64,000 nucleotides of DNA from the NCBI GenBank assembly GCA_017547525.1, contig JAFYPL010000001.1:18158-82157 (forward strand). The letters are read 5' to 3'. Shown here piece after piece: positions 24,203 through 33,386 of the stretch (position 1 is its first letter; every line of letters starts with the position of its first letter). Under the pieces are notes generated by a model that saw nothing but the letters and a program-made list of their open reading frames with translations, made no database searches and was not told the DNA's origin. This DNA comes from Oscillospiraceae bacterium (lineage in GTDB: Bacteria > Bacillota > Clostridia > Oscillospirales > Ruminococcaceae). The translations under genes were made by a program, and so were the position numbers.

Positions 24203-25573
24203 TTATTTGTTTATATCTTCAAATTCTTTTACCATCATTTTTGCTGCTTTGTAGATATCACCGCAACCCAGTGTAATTACCAGGTCACCAGGCTGTACGT
24301 TTTCTTTACAGTGTTTTACCACACCGTCAAATCCTTCGTACCATACACTGCCTGGGATCAGTTCTGCCAGGTCTTTAGTGTAAATGCCGATTGTATTTAC
24401 TTCACGGCTGCCCATGATTTCTGTCATAACCACTTTATCTGCCAGCTGCAGGGAAGTGGCGAAATCGTTCAGCAGCATTTTTGTTCTGGAATAAGTGAAT
24501 GGCTGGAAAACTGCCCATACACGTTTGAATCCCATATCATTTGCCGCATTCAGTGTAGCTGTGATTTCTTCAGGGTGATGTGCGTAGTCATCTGCGATTG
24601 TTACGCCGTTTACTGTACCCAGAATTTCGAATCTTCTGCCCGCACCGCCAAATGCATGTGTAGCTTTTTCTATATCGGCCACATCCACACCGCTCATGTG
24701 GCATGCTGCGAATGCTGCCAGAGAGTTGTAAACGTTGTGTTTGCCAGGAATGGAAAGGTGGATTGTGGAAATGATTTCACCTTTGTATTCCACGTCGTAG
24801 GAATAGAAACTCTGATGTTCTTTTCTTACGTTTACACCACGGTAGTCTCTGCCTTCTTCCAGACCGAATGTAACTACAGGTACGTGCATATCTTTGATTA
24901 CGCTTGTTGTGTTTGCATCATCACCATTGATTACTACTGCGCCTGTTGCCAGGTCTGTAAAACGTTTAAATGTGTTCTGCAGGTTTTCAAAAGTTTTGAA
25001 AAATTCCAGATGGTCATGGTCAATGTTCAGCACGATAGCCAGATATGGTGTCAGTTCCAGGAAAGTGTAGCTGTATTCACAGCTTTCGATAACCACGTTT
25101 TCACCTTTACCGTCACGGCCATAGCCATTGATAAGTGGCAGTTTACCGCCGATTACACATGCAGGGTCTTTGCCTGCCATAATCATAATCTGGCTGATAA
25201 GGCTGGTAGTTGTTGTTTTGCCGTGAGTACCACTTACACAGATTGATTTTTCGAAAAATCTGCTTACTTCCCCCAGCATTACGCTTCTTTCCACGCAAGG
25301 GATACCCAGTTCTTTTGCTCTGGCCAGTTCGCAGTTATCTTTGAAAATAGCTGCAGAGTAAACCACCAGGTCAGCGCCTTCCACAGCTTCTGCACTGTGT
25401 GGGATAGTTACTTTTATACCCATGGCTCTTTCATAGTTGATGATATCGCCTTCGTTTACATCACTGCCTGTGATGGTGTAGCCACGGCCAGCCAGAATCT
25501 GTACGATAGGGTACATACCGCTGCCGCCGATACCTACAAAATGTATGTTCTTTTTACCTGTAAGAATATTCAT
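24203..25573 (-). CDS. murC: UDP-N-acetylmuramate--L-alanine ligase
   Basis: 456 residues. Rossmann start FVGIGGSGMYP, ATP-binding loop GTHGKTTTTSL (about residue 110) and DDYAHHPEEI (Mur ligase C-terminal region) identify MurC. The enzyme adds L-Ala to UDP-MurNAc in peptidoglycan synthesis, in the cytoplasm. The start at 25573 was chosen because GGAG lies 8 bases before it; an ATG 4 codons upstream overlaps that ribosome binding site. It stands outside a dcw cluster. Confidence 0.96.
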   Translation of the reverse strand: MNILTGKKNIHFVGIGGSGMYPIVQILAGRGYTITGSDVNEGDIINYERAMGIKVTIPHSAEAVEGADLVVYSAAIFKDNCELARAKELGIPCVERSVMLGEVSRFFEKSICVSGTHGKTTTTSLISQIMIMAGKDPACVIGGKLPLINGYGRDGKGENVVIESCEYSYTFLELTPYLAIVLNIDHDHLEFFKTFENLQNTFKRFTDLATGAVVINGDDANTTSVIKDMHVPVVTFGLEEGRDYRGVNVRKEHQSFYSYDVEYKGEIISTIHLSIPGKHNVYNSLAAFAACHMSGVDVADIEKATHAFGGAGRRFEILGTVNGVTIADDYAHHPEEITATLNAANDMGFKRVWAVFQPFTYSRTKMLLNDFATSLQLADKVVMTEIMGSREVNTIGIYTKDLAELIPGSVWYEGFDGVVKHCKENVQPGDLVITLGCGDIYKAAKMMVKEFEDINK

Positions 25574-25680
25574 AATAATCTCCATAATATATAAGTAAAA
25601 CTGTTTACTGCATATTTAATTATATTCTATCATAAAAAGTGTCATTATAGTAGTGTTTTTGGTAATTTTTTAAAATTATA

Positions 25681-25724
25681 TTGACATTACTGTATCTACT
25701 GTGTATATTGGATATATACAGTAG
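25681..25724 (+). promoter_or_regulatory. Promoter and palindromic operator of the GntR/ABC operon
   Basis: TTGACA (25681-25686), a 17-bp spacer and TATATT (25704-25709) form the promoter. A 29-bp inverted repeat with exact CTACTGT / ACAGTAG ends and TATAT inner arms (25696-25724) covers the -10 and start site. YtrA-type GntR repressors bind such sites at their own operons, so autorepression is the natural reading. Confidence 0.75.
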
Positions 25725-25742
25725 AATCTGCAGGGGTACTAT

Positions 25743-26117
25743 ATGAATATAATTATTTCTAACCGGAGCCGGGATCCTATCTATACACAGATAGAAAACC
25801 GGATAAAATCAGCCATAATCAGCGGCGAATTACAGGAAGGGGACGCCCTGCCATCCATGCGCCGGCTGGCCAAAGAGCTGAGAATAAGTATGATAACCAC
25901 CAAACGCGCTTATGAGGAACTGGAAAAAGGTGGTTTTATCCGCACTGTGGCGGGTAAGGGGTGCTATGTGGCACCAAAGAATCTGGATTTTCTGCGTGAA
26001 GCACATCTGAAAGAAATGGAAGATGCGCTTGCACTGGCGCTGGAAAAAGCAAAAATATGCAACGTTGAAATATCTGACCTGCATGCCATGTTGGATATGA
26101 TATATAAAGGAGAATAA
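25743..26117 (+). CDS. GntR-family regulator, YtrA subfamily
   Basis: 124 residues, with an N-terminal winged helix (IYTQIENRIKSAIISGELQEG, SMRRLAKELRISMITTKRAYEELE) and only a short helical tail, as in YtrA. It lies one base before the ABC ATPase gene and just downstream of a palindromic operator, so it is the expected local repressor of the transporter. Relatives respond to cell-envelope-active compounds; the inducer here is unknown. Confidence 0.92.
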   Translation: MNIIISNRSRDPIYTQIENRIKSAIISGELQEGDALPSMRRLAKELRISMITTKRAYEELEKGGFIRTVAGKGCYVAPKNLDFLREAHLKEMEDALALALEKAKICNVEISDLHAMLDMIYKGE

Positions 26118-26118
26118 T

Positions 26119-26967
26119 ATGGAAAAGGCCATAGAGATAAAAAATCTATGTAAAAATTACCCTTCTTTCCGTCTGGACAATGTGAGCTTTTCACTGCCAA
26201 AGGGGTATATAATGGGGTTAATAGGGGCTAATGGCCGGGGTAAATCTACCTCCATTGGCATACTGCTGGGACTGGTAAAGGCCGACAGCGGTACCTGTCT
26301 TATAAACGGCACACCTATGGCAGAAAAAAGCAAAAAGGAAAAAGAACAGATAGGTGTGGTACTGGATGAATGCAATTTTCCTGAAACACTGAATTATGTA
26401 CAGATAAACAAGTTTATGAAGCACATATATTCAAACTGGGAAAGCGAAAAATTCACAGCAATGTGTGAAAAATATCACTTGCCCCCAAAAGACAAGGTGA
26501 TGAAATACTCAAAAGGTATGAAAATGAAACTGTCCATAGCCACTGCCATGTGCCATGGGGCAAAAGTTCTTATAATGGACGAACCTACCGGTGGTCTGGA
26601 CCCGGTAGTGCGTGACGAAATTCTGGATATGTTGCTGGATTTTGTTCAGGATGAAGAAAACAGCGTGCTGATTTCCAGCCATATTATTTCTGACCTGGAA
26701 AAAGTATGTGATTACATTACTTTTATCCGTGATGGTAAAGTGGTGTTTTCTGATGAAAAAGATGTCCTTACACAGTATTATGGTATACTCCATTGCACAA
26801 ACAGTGAATTTGACCGCATTGATAAATCTGCGGTTATTTCTGCCAGAGGCAATTCTTTCGGCACAGATGCACTGGTGTGGAGAGACAAAGTACCGGAAGG
26901 CTATATTGTGGACAAAGCCAACATAGAAGATATAATGCTGTATTACATCAAGGAGGACAGACAATGA
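26119..26967 (+). CDS. ABC transporter ATP-binding protein
   Basis: 282 residues. Walker A GANGRGKST is at 36-44, where the usual P-loop proline is N-G-R. The signature region is YSKGMKMKLS, Walker B is VLIMDEPTGGLDP, and the switch His is in ISSHIISDLEK. The C-terminal ~70 residues form the extra domain of drug/peptide exporters (CcmA/YtrB-like). It overlaps the permease gene by 4 bases. It powers an ABC-2 type exporter under the GntR regulator. Confidence 0.93.
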   Translation: MEKAIEIKNLCKNYPSFRLDNVSFSLPKGYIMGLIGANGRGKSTSIGILLGLVKADSGTCLINGTPMAEKSKKEKEQIGVVLDECNFPETLNYVQINKFMKHIYSNWESEKFTAMCEKYHLPPKDKVMKYSKGMKMKLSIATAMCHGAKVLIMDEPTGGLDPVVRDEILDMLLDFVQDEENSVLISSHIISDLEKVCDYITFIRDGKVVFSDEKDVLTQYYGILHCTNSEFDRIDKSAVISARGNSFGTDALVWRDKVPEGYIVDKANIEDIMLYYIKEDRQ

Positions 26968-27593
26968 AAGGACTTATACTGAAAGATCTGTTCGTACTGA
27001 AAGATGTGCTCAGAATATATATTTTTATATTTGCATTTTACAGCTGGATGGCTCTGGCTGAAAATCAGACAGGACTGTTGCTGGCTATAGTATTTGTGTG
27101 TTCCACAGTACTGCCTATAAACGCTCTTGCCTATGACGAGCGCAGCCGCTGGGACAGAGTGGCAAACACTATGCCTGTCAGCCGCCGGGAAATAGTGATG
27201 GCAAAATACATGCTGTCTTTAATACTGTCAGCCATATCATCTGTAGTAGCCGGTATTATTATGCTGGCAGGGAAAGTAATGCCTGCAGAAGAAACTCTGG
27301 CAAACATCTTTATTATGTTGGCGCTGAGTGCCCTGTATCAGGCAGTGCTTATGCCGATAATATATAAATTCGGCAGTGAAAAATCCCGCATTATTATGAT
27401 GACAGCTATTCTGGTGCCATGGCTGGGTATAACTGCAATGTCAAAACTGAATTTTATCGACCTTTCTGCGGCGATAGACTTCATGGATGCAAACGCTGCA
27501 AAAATGCCGGTTATAATTGTTGCTGTGGTGGCAGCAGTATACGTTTTGTCGGTAATTTTGTCTATAAACATATATAAAAACAAGGATTTGTGA
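26964..27593 (+). CDS. ABC-2 type permease
   Basis: 209 residues starting at ATG 26964, inside the ATGA overlap with the ATPase stop; AAGGAGG precedes it. Six hydrophobic segments are seen, with YDERSRWDRVANTMPVSRREIV between TM2 and TM3, a pattern common in ABC-2 permeases of GntR-linked exporters. It forms the membrane part of the exporter; the substrate is unknown. Confidence 0.88.
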   Translation: MKGLILKDLFVLKDVLRIYIFIFAFYSWMALAENQTGLLLAIVFVCSTVLPINALAYDERSRWDRVANTMPVSRREIVMAKYMLSLILSAISSVVAGIIMLAGKVMPAEETLANIFIMLALSALYQAVLMPIIYKFGSEKSRIIMMTAILVPWLGITAMSKLNFIDLSAAIDFMDANAAKMPVIIVAVVAAVYVLSVILSINIYKNKDL

Positions 27594-27600
27594 TAATCGT

Positions 27601-27626
27601 ACAACCCGACAGCTTGGTCGGGTTGT
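27601..27626 (+). terminator. Rho-independent terminator
   Basis: ACAACCCGAC-AGCTTG-GTCGGGTTGT followed by T5. Confidence 0.88.
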
Positions 27627-27646
27627 TTTTATGTTAACAAAATAGA

Positions 27647-27675
27647 TTGACAATATATGTAAAGAGTACTAGAAT
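27647..27675 (+). promoter_or_regulatory. Promoter of the MFS gene
   Basis: TTGACA (27647-27652), a 17-bp spacer and TAGAAT (27670-27675). A small hairpin (GCGCCC-CTTGT-GGGCGT) lies in the leader at about 27708-27725; its role is unclear. Confidence 0.7.
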
Positions 27676-27751
27676 AGAAAGTGGATTATTTTGATAAACA
27701 ATCTTTAGCGCCCCTTGTGGGCGTTGTATTTTGAAAGGAGAAAAAGTTAAA

Positions 27752-29053
27752 ATGGCTTCTAAAGAAACTAATCAGAATTCACTGAATATTTTTACTTTCT
27801 GGAAAGCTCAGCAGCCTGCATGGAAAACAACAGTTTACCGTACATCCATGGAACGTCTGGGCTATAAAGCAGTTCTGCCATATCTGTCACTGTACATCGT
27901 TCTGATGGGTGCTACAAAAGCACAGATCGGTTACGTAACCAGCCTTGGTATGATCGTGTCCGCACTTATGGCACCATTCCTTGGTCAGCACATTGACCGT
28001 AATGGTCCTAAAAAAATGTACCTGTTCGGTATCGCTGTTCTGCTGGGTGGTTATATTGCTCTGTGGGGCGCACCTGTATGGCAGGTAGCTGCACTGGGTA
28101 TGTTCCTGCACACAATGGGTTCTACACTGGGTGGCCAGTCCTGTTCCAACATCTGTGGTAACTGTCTGCAGTCCTGTGACCGTGCTAAAGGTATGCTGGT
28201 TTGCGAAACATTCGCTGCTGGTGCTCTGGGTATGATCGGTCCTGCATTTGCTGGCTGGTACCTGGTAAACGTTATGAACGTTCCAGAAGGTACATCCCCA
28301 ACAGACCCTAACTCTATCCGTCCTCTGTTCATGTTCTGTATCATTCTTACAGTTCTGTCCATGCTGCTGATCATCTTCAAACTGGATGTAAGTCACCTGG
28401 GCGGCGCAAAAAGAGTAAAACGTAATGCTCTTAAAGACGCTATCGACATGATGAGAGCAGACAAAAGCTGTGCTAAATGGATTATCATGCAGGGTGTTAA
28501 CCGTATGCCAACAGCTATGATTATCCCATTCCTCCAGCTGTATGCAGCTGAAGTAAAAGGTGCATCCACATCTGAACTGGCTATGATGACAACATGTACA
28601 GCTCTTACAGCTCTTACATGCGGTTACTTCGTAGGTATCGCAGCTGACAAATACGGCCGTAAAAAAGTACTGGCTACAACAATCGGTCTGTATGTAGCAG
28701 GTCTTGCAATTCTGCTGGCTACTAAAAATACAGTTATGCTGTACGTTGTTGGTATCCTTGCAGGCTTCCAGGAAATTTCCATGGTTGTTTCCGGTTCTGT
28801 ACAGAACGAACTGGTACCACACTGGGCACTGGGCCGCTGGGCTGGTGCTAACGGCATGATCGGTTCCCTGATTGCTGCTGCTGTTGCTGCTGTTGCAGGT
28901 CTTATCTATGACAACGTTGGTCCACACTGGCTGTTCATCATCTACATTGTTGCTGAACTGGTTATCCGTCTGCCACTGCTGTTCACACTGCCAGAAACAC
29001 TTACATACACACCTGACGAAGAAAAATTCCAGTCTCTGCTGGAAAATGCTTAA
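27752..29053 (+). CDS. Major facilitator superfamily transporter
   Basis: 433 residues from the ATG at 27752, with AAAGGAG upstream. About twelve hydrophobic segments are seen, and the two MFS inter-helix loops are recognisable (GQHIDRNGPKKM and ADKYGRKKV). The protein is rich in GCT/GGT/CTG codons, indicating strong expression. Drug or metabolite export is possible; no specific family was recognised. A terminator shared with tcdA follows. Confidence 0.85.
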   Translation: MASKETNQNSLNIFTFWKAQQPAWKTTVYRTSMERLGYKAVLPYLSLYIVLMGATKAQIGYVTSLGMIVSALMAPFLGQHIDRNGPKKMYLFGIAVLLGGYIALWGAPVWQVAALGMFLHTMGSTLGGQSCSNICGNCLQSCDRAKGMLVCETFAAGALGMIGPAFAGWYLVNVMNVPEGTSPTDPNSIRPLFMFCIILTVLSMLLIIFKLDVSHLGGAKRVKRNALKDAIDMMRADKSCAKWIIMQGVNRMPTAMIIPFLQLYAAEVKGASTSELAMMTTCTALTALTCGYFVGIAADKYGRKKVLATTIGLYVAGLAILLATKNTVMLYVVGILAGFQEISMVVSGSVQNELVPHWALGRWAGANGMIGSLIAAAVAAVAGLIYDNVGPHWLFIIYIVAELVIRLPLLFTLPETLTYTPDEEKFQSLLENA

Positions 29054-29092
29054 TTCCTGATTTACAGGATAAAGCCTGAATAAAAAACAATA

Positions 29093-29116
29093 CTCCGGGA
29101 TGAAAACATCCCGGAG
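29093..29116. terminator. Bidirectional terminator, MFS gene / tcdA
   Basis: CTCCGGGATG-AAAA-CATCCCGGAG between convergent genes, with T-rich sequence after it on the plus strand. Confidence 0.85.
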
Positions 29117-29126
29117 TTATTTTTTA

Positions 29127-29828
29127 TTATTTACCCAGTTCATCGCACACATATTGTGCTATCATTATACCGGCCAGATTAGGTGCAAATACTGTGCTGC
29201 CCGGTGCATGGCGGCCGTTGGAAGAATTTACAGCTTTTGTCCGTGGTGGGTATTTGTTGAAAAGACTGATGTGGCCGCTGATGCCTCTTTTTCTCAGTTC
29301 CTGTCGCATTACGCGGGACAGGCCACAGCCGTTACCAGCTGTGTTTTCCACGGTGTCTATTACAAATCCGTCCACTGCAAAACGGTTACCTGTGCCCATG
29401 GCAGATATAATTTTTATACCCTGTTCATGGCAGAACTGTATCAGGTCCAGTTTGCTCTTCACGCTGTCTATGGCGTCTACCACATAGTCAGGTTTCAGTT
29501 CAGCTATCAGGTTCAGATTATCTTTTTCGATAAACATATTATATGCGTTTATTTCGCAGTCAGGGTTTATGGACAGGCCTCGTTCTTTGGCTACATCTGT
29601 TTTGATTCTGCCCACAGCAGCTGCAGTGGAGATAATCTGTCTGTTCAGATTTGTTTCATCCACTGTATCAAAATCTATTATGGTGATTTTTTTCACACCA
29701 AAACGCACCAGACATTCAAACACAGCGCCACCTACGCCACCTACGCCCACCAGCACTATATGGCTGGATGTAATTCGGTCGTACTTGTCCTGTTCTATTG
29801 TCATCAGTGTTCTTTCGTTAAAAGCCAT
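29127..29828 (-). CDS. tcdA: tRNA threonylcarbamoyladenosine dehydratase
   Basis: 233 residues of the ThiF/E1-like superfamily. The ATP-binding GVGGVGGAVFECLVRFG is at about residues 27-43, followed by IDFDTVDETNLNRQ. YVVDAIDSVKSK and the MGTGNR box match TcdA (CsdL/YgdL). It cyclises t6A37 of ANN-decoding tRNAs to ct6A, in an ATP-dependent reaction. An AGGTAACC stretch precedes the ATG as a weak ribosome binding site. Directly upstream on the same strand is a structured RNA. Confidence 0.9.
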   Translation of the reverse strand: MAFNERTLMTIEQDKYDRITSSHIVLVGVGGVGGAVFECLVRFGVKKITIIDFDTVDETNLNRQIISTAAAVGRIKTDVAKERGLSINPDCEINAYNMFIEKDNLNLIAELKPDYVVDAIDSVKSKLDLIQFCHEQGIKIISAMGTGNRFAVDGFVIDTVENTAGNGCGLSRVMRQELRKRGISGHISLFNKYPPRTKAVNSSNGRHAPGSTVFAPNLAGIMIAQYVCDELGK

Positions 29829-29861
29829 GGTTACCTCGTATGCCTGTTCTGTATGTTTTTA

Positions 29862-30042
29862 TAAAATAAAAGCGTAACTTACGTTACGCCTTGCTGTTAA
29901 TATATATAAACCCGTCAAGCCGCACACAGCCATATTAGAACCCGTTTTGTAAAAAACAGGGTGGCTATGTCTGGTTGACACCTTCGAGCTCCCTTCTTCC
30001 CCAGTGGGGGAGGTCTGCATCCCGGTATTAAACGGAGACCGC
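29862..30042 (-). ncRNA. Structured non-coding RNA, candidate 6S RNA
   Basis: On the minus strand a roughly 180-nt transcript can be drawn from a TATATT -10 (30053-30048) to a terminator GCGTAAC-GTAA-GTTACGC (29872-29889) with a T-rich end. The middle folds as one long interrupted hairpin: GTCAA/TTGAC, then ACATAGCCA/TGGCTGTGT (9 bp), capped by a smaller stem. The 5' and 3' ends can pair through TTAATA/TATTAA. No ORF is present. The size, the single-rod fold with internal bulge and the place beside tcdA recall Firmicute 6S RNA, encoded next to yrvM (tcdA) in Bacillus as I recall it. It could also be a 3' UTR of the upstream gene. Confidence 0.55.
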
Positions 30043-30130
30043 CTTTTAATATAAGTGTAGGATTAAAAATGACTGCATGTTTTCGCACAAGACAGGTTTA
30101 TAACCATTATTATGTAGTTTTCTGATTTAT

Positions 30131-30466
30131 TTATTCTTCGATGTCGTAAAATTTGCTGAGACGTTCTTCAAAGATGCCAGCTACTACAAAGTACTCTTCA
30201 TCGTCATCAACGATGTCAAAAGTTTCGAGACCATCTACTTCGTCTTCGCCTACACGGAAAATAATCAGTGTTGGTTCGGCTTCCAGAGCTTTCTGTGGGT
30301 CCTCAAAATATTCTACTACAGCGAGATATACTTCTTCGTTATGTTCGATTTCATCAACTACTTCAAACATGAAGCTTTCGCCGTTTTCATCTGTCAGAGT
30401 GATAATAGTAGGGGAGTATTCTTCGTCTTCGACTGTAGGCATTAATTCCAGATCTTTATCCTGCAT
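30131..30466 (-). CDS. DUF1292 protein
   Basis: 111 residues, very acidic. The core TIITLTDENGESFMFEVVDEIEHNEEVYLAVVEY (in two parts) and LIIFRVGEDE match the DUF1292 family (YrzB-like), a small cytoplasmic Firmicutes protein of unknown role. A strong AAGGAGG ribosome binding site lies 10 bases upstream of the ATG. No terminator is obvious before the RNA that follows. Confidence 0.9.
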   Translation of the reverse strand: MQDKDLELMPTVEDEEYSPTIITLTDENGESFMFEVVDEIEHNEEVYLAVVEYFEDPQKALEAEPTLIIFRVGEDEVDGLETFDIVDDDEEYFVVAGIFEERLSKFYDIEE

Positions 30467-30667
30467 GGGAAGTTACCTCCTTCGTTTTTCTTACCCATAT
30501 ATTACACTATTTTGCCGGTGTAAGTCAACATAATAGGAATGATTTTCCAAAATACACACAAAGATATAAAATTTTTGTGTAAACTTATAAAATCTGTGAA
30601 ATAGGTATTGATTTTGCAGATTTTGTGGTAAAATATATAGATATTATATGAGAATCCGGAGAGATAT

Positions 30668-31372
30668 ATGAAAAAAACACTGAAAACTTTATTACTGACA
30701 GTTATATGTACGGTATTTATGACAGCTTGTAGTGGCGGCGTTAGTCTGGGCAGTGAGAAACTGAATGTAAAAACCAGTGAAATTCAACTGCAGCAGCCAC
30801 AGTCCGGCGATACAGTGGTCACCATCACTACCAGTGAAGGTGAAATAAAGGTGGTTTTGTTTCCTGAATATGCACCAAAAGCGGTACAGAACTTTGTTTC
30901 CCTGGCAGAAAACGGATATTATGACAACACTGTTTTCCACAGAGTTATTGCTGATTTTATTATACAGGGTGGTTCACCTGATGGCACTCCTGGCGGTGGT
31001 ACCAGCTGTTGGGGGCTGGAGTTTGAGGATGAATTTTCCGACTTTCTCCATCATTACAATGGCGCGCTGGCTATGGCTAACCATGGCGCTGACACTAACG
31101 GCAGTCAGTTTTACTTTGTGACAGCACCGCTGGGTAAAATGGATGATGCCACAGTGGCACGGATGGAAGCAGCTGGCTGGGACGCTGAAGTGGTTTCTGC
31201 TTATAAAGAAGCGGGCGGTATGCCACGGCTTGACTACCGTTACACTGTATTCGGACAGATTTATGATGGTCTGAATGTGGCCTACAAAATCAGCCGTGCA
31301 GAAACAAATGAATCCGACAGACCTGTGAAAGATATTACAGTTCAGTCAGTTGTTGTTTCTGTAATAGAATAA
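30668..31372 (+). CDS. Cyclophilin-type peptidyl-prolyl isomerase, lipoprotein
   Basis: 234 residues. A lipoprotein signal with lipobox FMTAC at residues 18-22 and a short linker precede the cyclophilin domain: FVSLAENGYYDNTVFHRVIADFIIQGG (in two parts), GALAMANHGADTNGSQFYF and FGQIYDGLNV, including the catalytic Arg in HRVI. It catalyses proline isomerisation of exported proteins on the outer membrane face. With the FKBP lipoprotein at 19.9 kb, the cell has two surface foldases in this window. Confidence 0.94.
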   Translation: MKKTLKTLLLTVICTVFMTACSGGVSLGSEKLNVKTSEIQLQQPQSGDTVVTITTSEGEIKVVLFPEYAPKAVQNFVSLAENGYYDNTVFHRVIADFIIQGGSPDGTPGGGTSCWGLEFEDEFSDFLHHYNGALAMANHGADTNGSQFYFVTAPLGKMDDATVARMEAAGWDAEVVSAYKEAGGMPRLDYRYTVFGQIYDGLNVAYKISRAETNESDRPVKDITVQSVVVSVIE

Positions 31373-31382
31373 AGAATAATAT

Positions 31383-31408
31383 AATGCATCTGTTTATACA
31401 GGTGCATT
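31383..31408 (+). terminator. Rho-independent terminator
   Basis: AATGCATCTG-TTTATA-CAGGTGCATT (one G-T pair) followed by a T-rich tract. Confidence 0.82.
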
Positions 31409-31477
31409 TTTCTTTTTTTATGTATTAATCCTGCCTGTATAAACCAGAATATTCGTGTATAGTATTGGGAGGGCGGT

Positions 31478-33016
31478 ATGCAGAAACTGAAAAGATTCAT
31501 ATTCAGCCGAAAGTTTTTGGTGATTCTACGGGCGTTTTTTCAGATAGGCTTTTTCATGGCCATTACTGTCAGGTTTTATACAGCCGGTACGGTAGTGTAT
31601 ATGCTGATGATGGTTTTCAGTGTGCTGATAATGGTGTATTTGTTTGAACGTGATGATATGAACCCTGCTTATAAAATATCATGGCTTATTATTATGGTTA
31701 TATTGCCCGTGTCAGGTGCCGTGTTTTATGCGCTGTGGGGCGATACAAAGATGACACCGGGTCAGCGCAGATATATGGCGGATATAATGACACGCAGCGG
31801 TGAAATGATGCACCGCGATGACGTATTGATAGAACAGACAGCTGAAACAAACCGGAATCTGGCCAGACAGATGAAATATCTGCAAAATGTGGCGACGGCA
31901 CCACCATATAAAAATACATCGGTAAAATATTACAAAACCGGGGAAAAATATTTTACCGACCTGCTGTCAGATATGAAAAAAGCAGAAAGAAGTATATTTC
32001 TGCAGTATTTTATTATTGATCAGGGATATATGTGGGACAGTATTCTGCAGATACTGATAGAAAAGGTTGCCCGGGGTGTGGATGTGCGTGTTATATACGA
32101 CGGATGGGGCTGTATAGCAAATTTTCCACAGGAATACATTAAAATGTTGAAAAAATACGGAATACAGGTATGCGTTTTCAATGATGTAAAAATCAGCCGG
32201 CATATAGGTGATTATCTTATGCTGAATCACCGTGACCACAGGAAGATTGCGGTGATTGATTCGACTGTCGGCTACAGCGGCGGCATCAATATAGCCGATG
32301 AATATATAAATTACACCGAAAGATTCGGGGTGTGGAAAGATACCGGTTTCCGTCTGGAAGGGCGGGCAGTATGGAGTCTCACTGCCACTTTTCTGCAGAC
32401 GTGGGAATACACAAGTGGTAAAAAAGTGGATTACAGTAATTATAAGCCTTTATATAATAAGGATACAGATGGTATAGTCCAGCCGTATACTGACACGCCC
32501 ATAGATAAAAACAATGTTTGTGCCAATGCCTATCTGAATATAATCAACAGCGGACAGAAATATGTTTATATAGCTACGCCTTATCTGGTTATAGATAATG
32601 AAATGCTGACAGCCCTGACAATGGCGGCACAGAGCGGGGTAGATGTGTGTATAGTGGTGCCGGGTATTCCGGATAAATGGTATGTGTATTATGCTACACA
32701 GAGTTATTACAAAACATTGCTGGCGGCTGGGGTGAAAATATACGAATACACTCCCGGTTTTGTACATGCGAAAATGTATGTGAGTGATGATATCCATGCA
32801 ATAGTGGGCGGGGCTAATACAGATTACCGTTCTCTGTATCTTAATTTTGAAAACTGCTGCAGTTTTTATGGTGGCAGTATAATAAATAATGTAAAGACAG
32901 ATTTTGTAGAAATGTTTGCCAGCAGTCATAAAGTGACAGGGGAAGATGTGAAGAATACATCGTTTGGGAGGAGATTGTGCCAGATTTTTTTCAGGATACT
33001 GGGGCCCATGATGTAA
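31478..33016 (+). CDS. Cardiolipin synthase (phospholipase D family)
   Basis: 512 residues. Two or three N-terminal hydrophobic segments precede two HKD motifs: HRKIAVID in the first half and HAKMYVSD in the second, each followed by the conserved GG/GxN turn (GYSGGINIADEY and VGGANTDYRS). It condenses two phosphatidylglycerol molecules into cardiolipin at the membrane. GGGAGGG lies just before the ATG. It stands alone, and no clear terminator was seen downstream. Confidence 0.94.
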   Translation: MQKLKRFIFSRKFLVILRAFFQIGFFMAITVRFYTAGTVVYMLMMVFSVLIMVYLFERDDMNPAYKISWLIIMVILPVSGAVFYALWGDTKMTPGQRRYMADIMTRSGEMMHRDDVLIEQTAETNRNLARQMKYLQNVATAPPYKNTSVKYYKTGEKYFTDLLSDMKKAERSIFLQYFIIDQGYMWDSILQILIEKVARGVDVRVIYDGWGCIANFPQEYIKMLKKYGIQVCVFNDVKISRHIGDYLMLNHRDHRKIAVIDSTVGYSGGINIADEYINYTERFGVWKDTGFRLEGRAVWSLTATFLQTWEYTSGKKVDYSNYKPLYNKDTDGIVQPYTDTPIDKNNVCANAYLNIINSGQKYVYIATPYLVIDNEMLTALTMAAQSGVDVCIVVPGIPDKWYVYYATQSYYKTLLAAGVKIYEYTPGFVHAKMYVSDDIHAIVGGANTDYRSLYLNFENCCSFYGGSIINNVKTDFVEMFASSHKVTGEDVKNTSFGRRLCQIFFRILGPMM

Positions 33017-33386
33017 AATAAAAAGTGTCAGCTGCTGGATTTTTTATGCGTTTTTTTATTATCCGTTGAGTTGCCAGTGTCTAAAAAATGGACAAATGGG
33101 CCAAAGTGTGAAAAAGTTAAATATTTTTTTAACAATAGTGGAATTGTTGTGTACAAGTGTATTTGTAAGGAAATCAAAAAAACATATATTTTTGTGCATA
33201 ATAACAAAAAGGTGACAAGAAAATAGTTATATTTGCTATATTTAATTAAATAAATATTAAATTTATTGACAAATTATGAACAGATATCGTAAAATTAGAT
33301 GTACAAAAGAGGCGGGCCTTTGGTGATTTACGCCCCCTTTTTATAAAAATTTATTATATTTTCACTTTAACAAGGAGAAAACACTT
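33017..33386 (+). promoter_or_regulatory. 370-bp intergenic region with permease promoter
   Basis: The promoter is TTGACA (33266-33271), an 18-bp spacer and TAAAAT (33290-33295). The leader holds GGCG ... CGCC followed by T5 (about 33311-33343), which could be a weak leader hairpin. An ACAAGTGT octamer at 33153-33160 is identical to a half-site of the ridA palindrome. The rest is AT-rich with no ORF. Confidence 0.55.

Noticed and set aside
24194-25246. A 350-codon plus-strand ORF opposite murC
   Set aside because: It is Cys/Phe/Tyr-rich antisense noise from a gene with clear MurC motifs, and has no ribosome binding site.
27887-28927. A 346-codon minus-strand ORF opposite the MFS gene
   Set aside because: Antisense to a strongly codon-biased membrane protein gene; Gln/His/Cys-rich composition and no start signals.
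33300-33345. Attenuator or riboswitch in the permease leader
   Set aside because: Only a 4-bp GGCG/CGCC stem with a T run is visible; too weak to call a regulatory structure.
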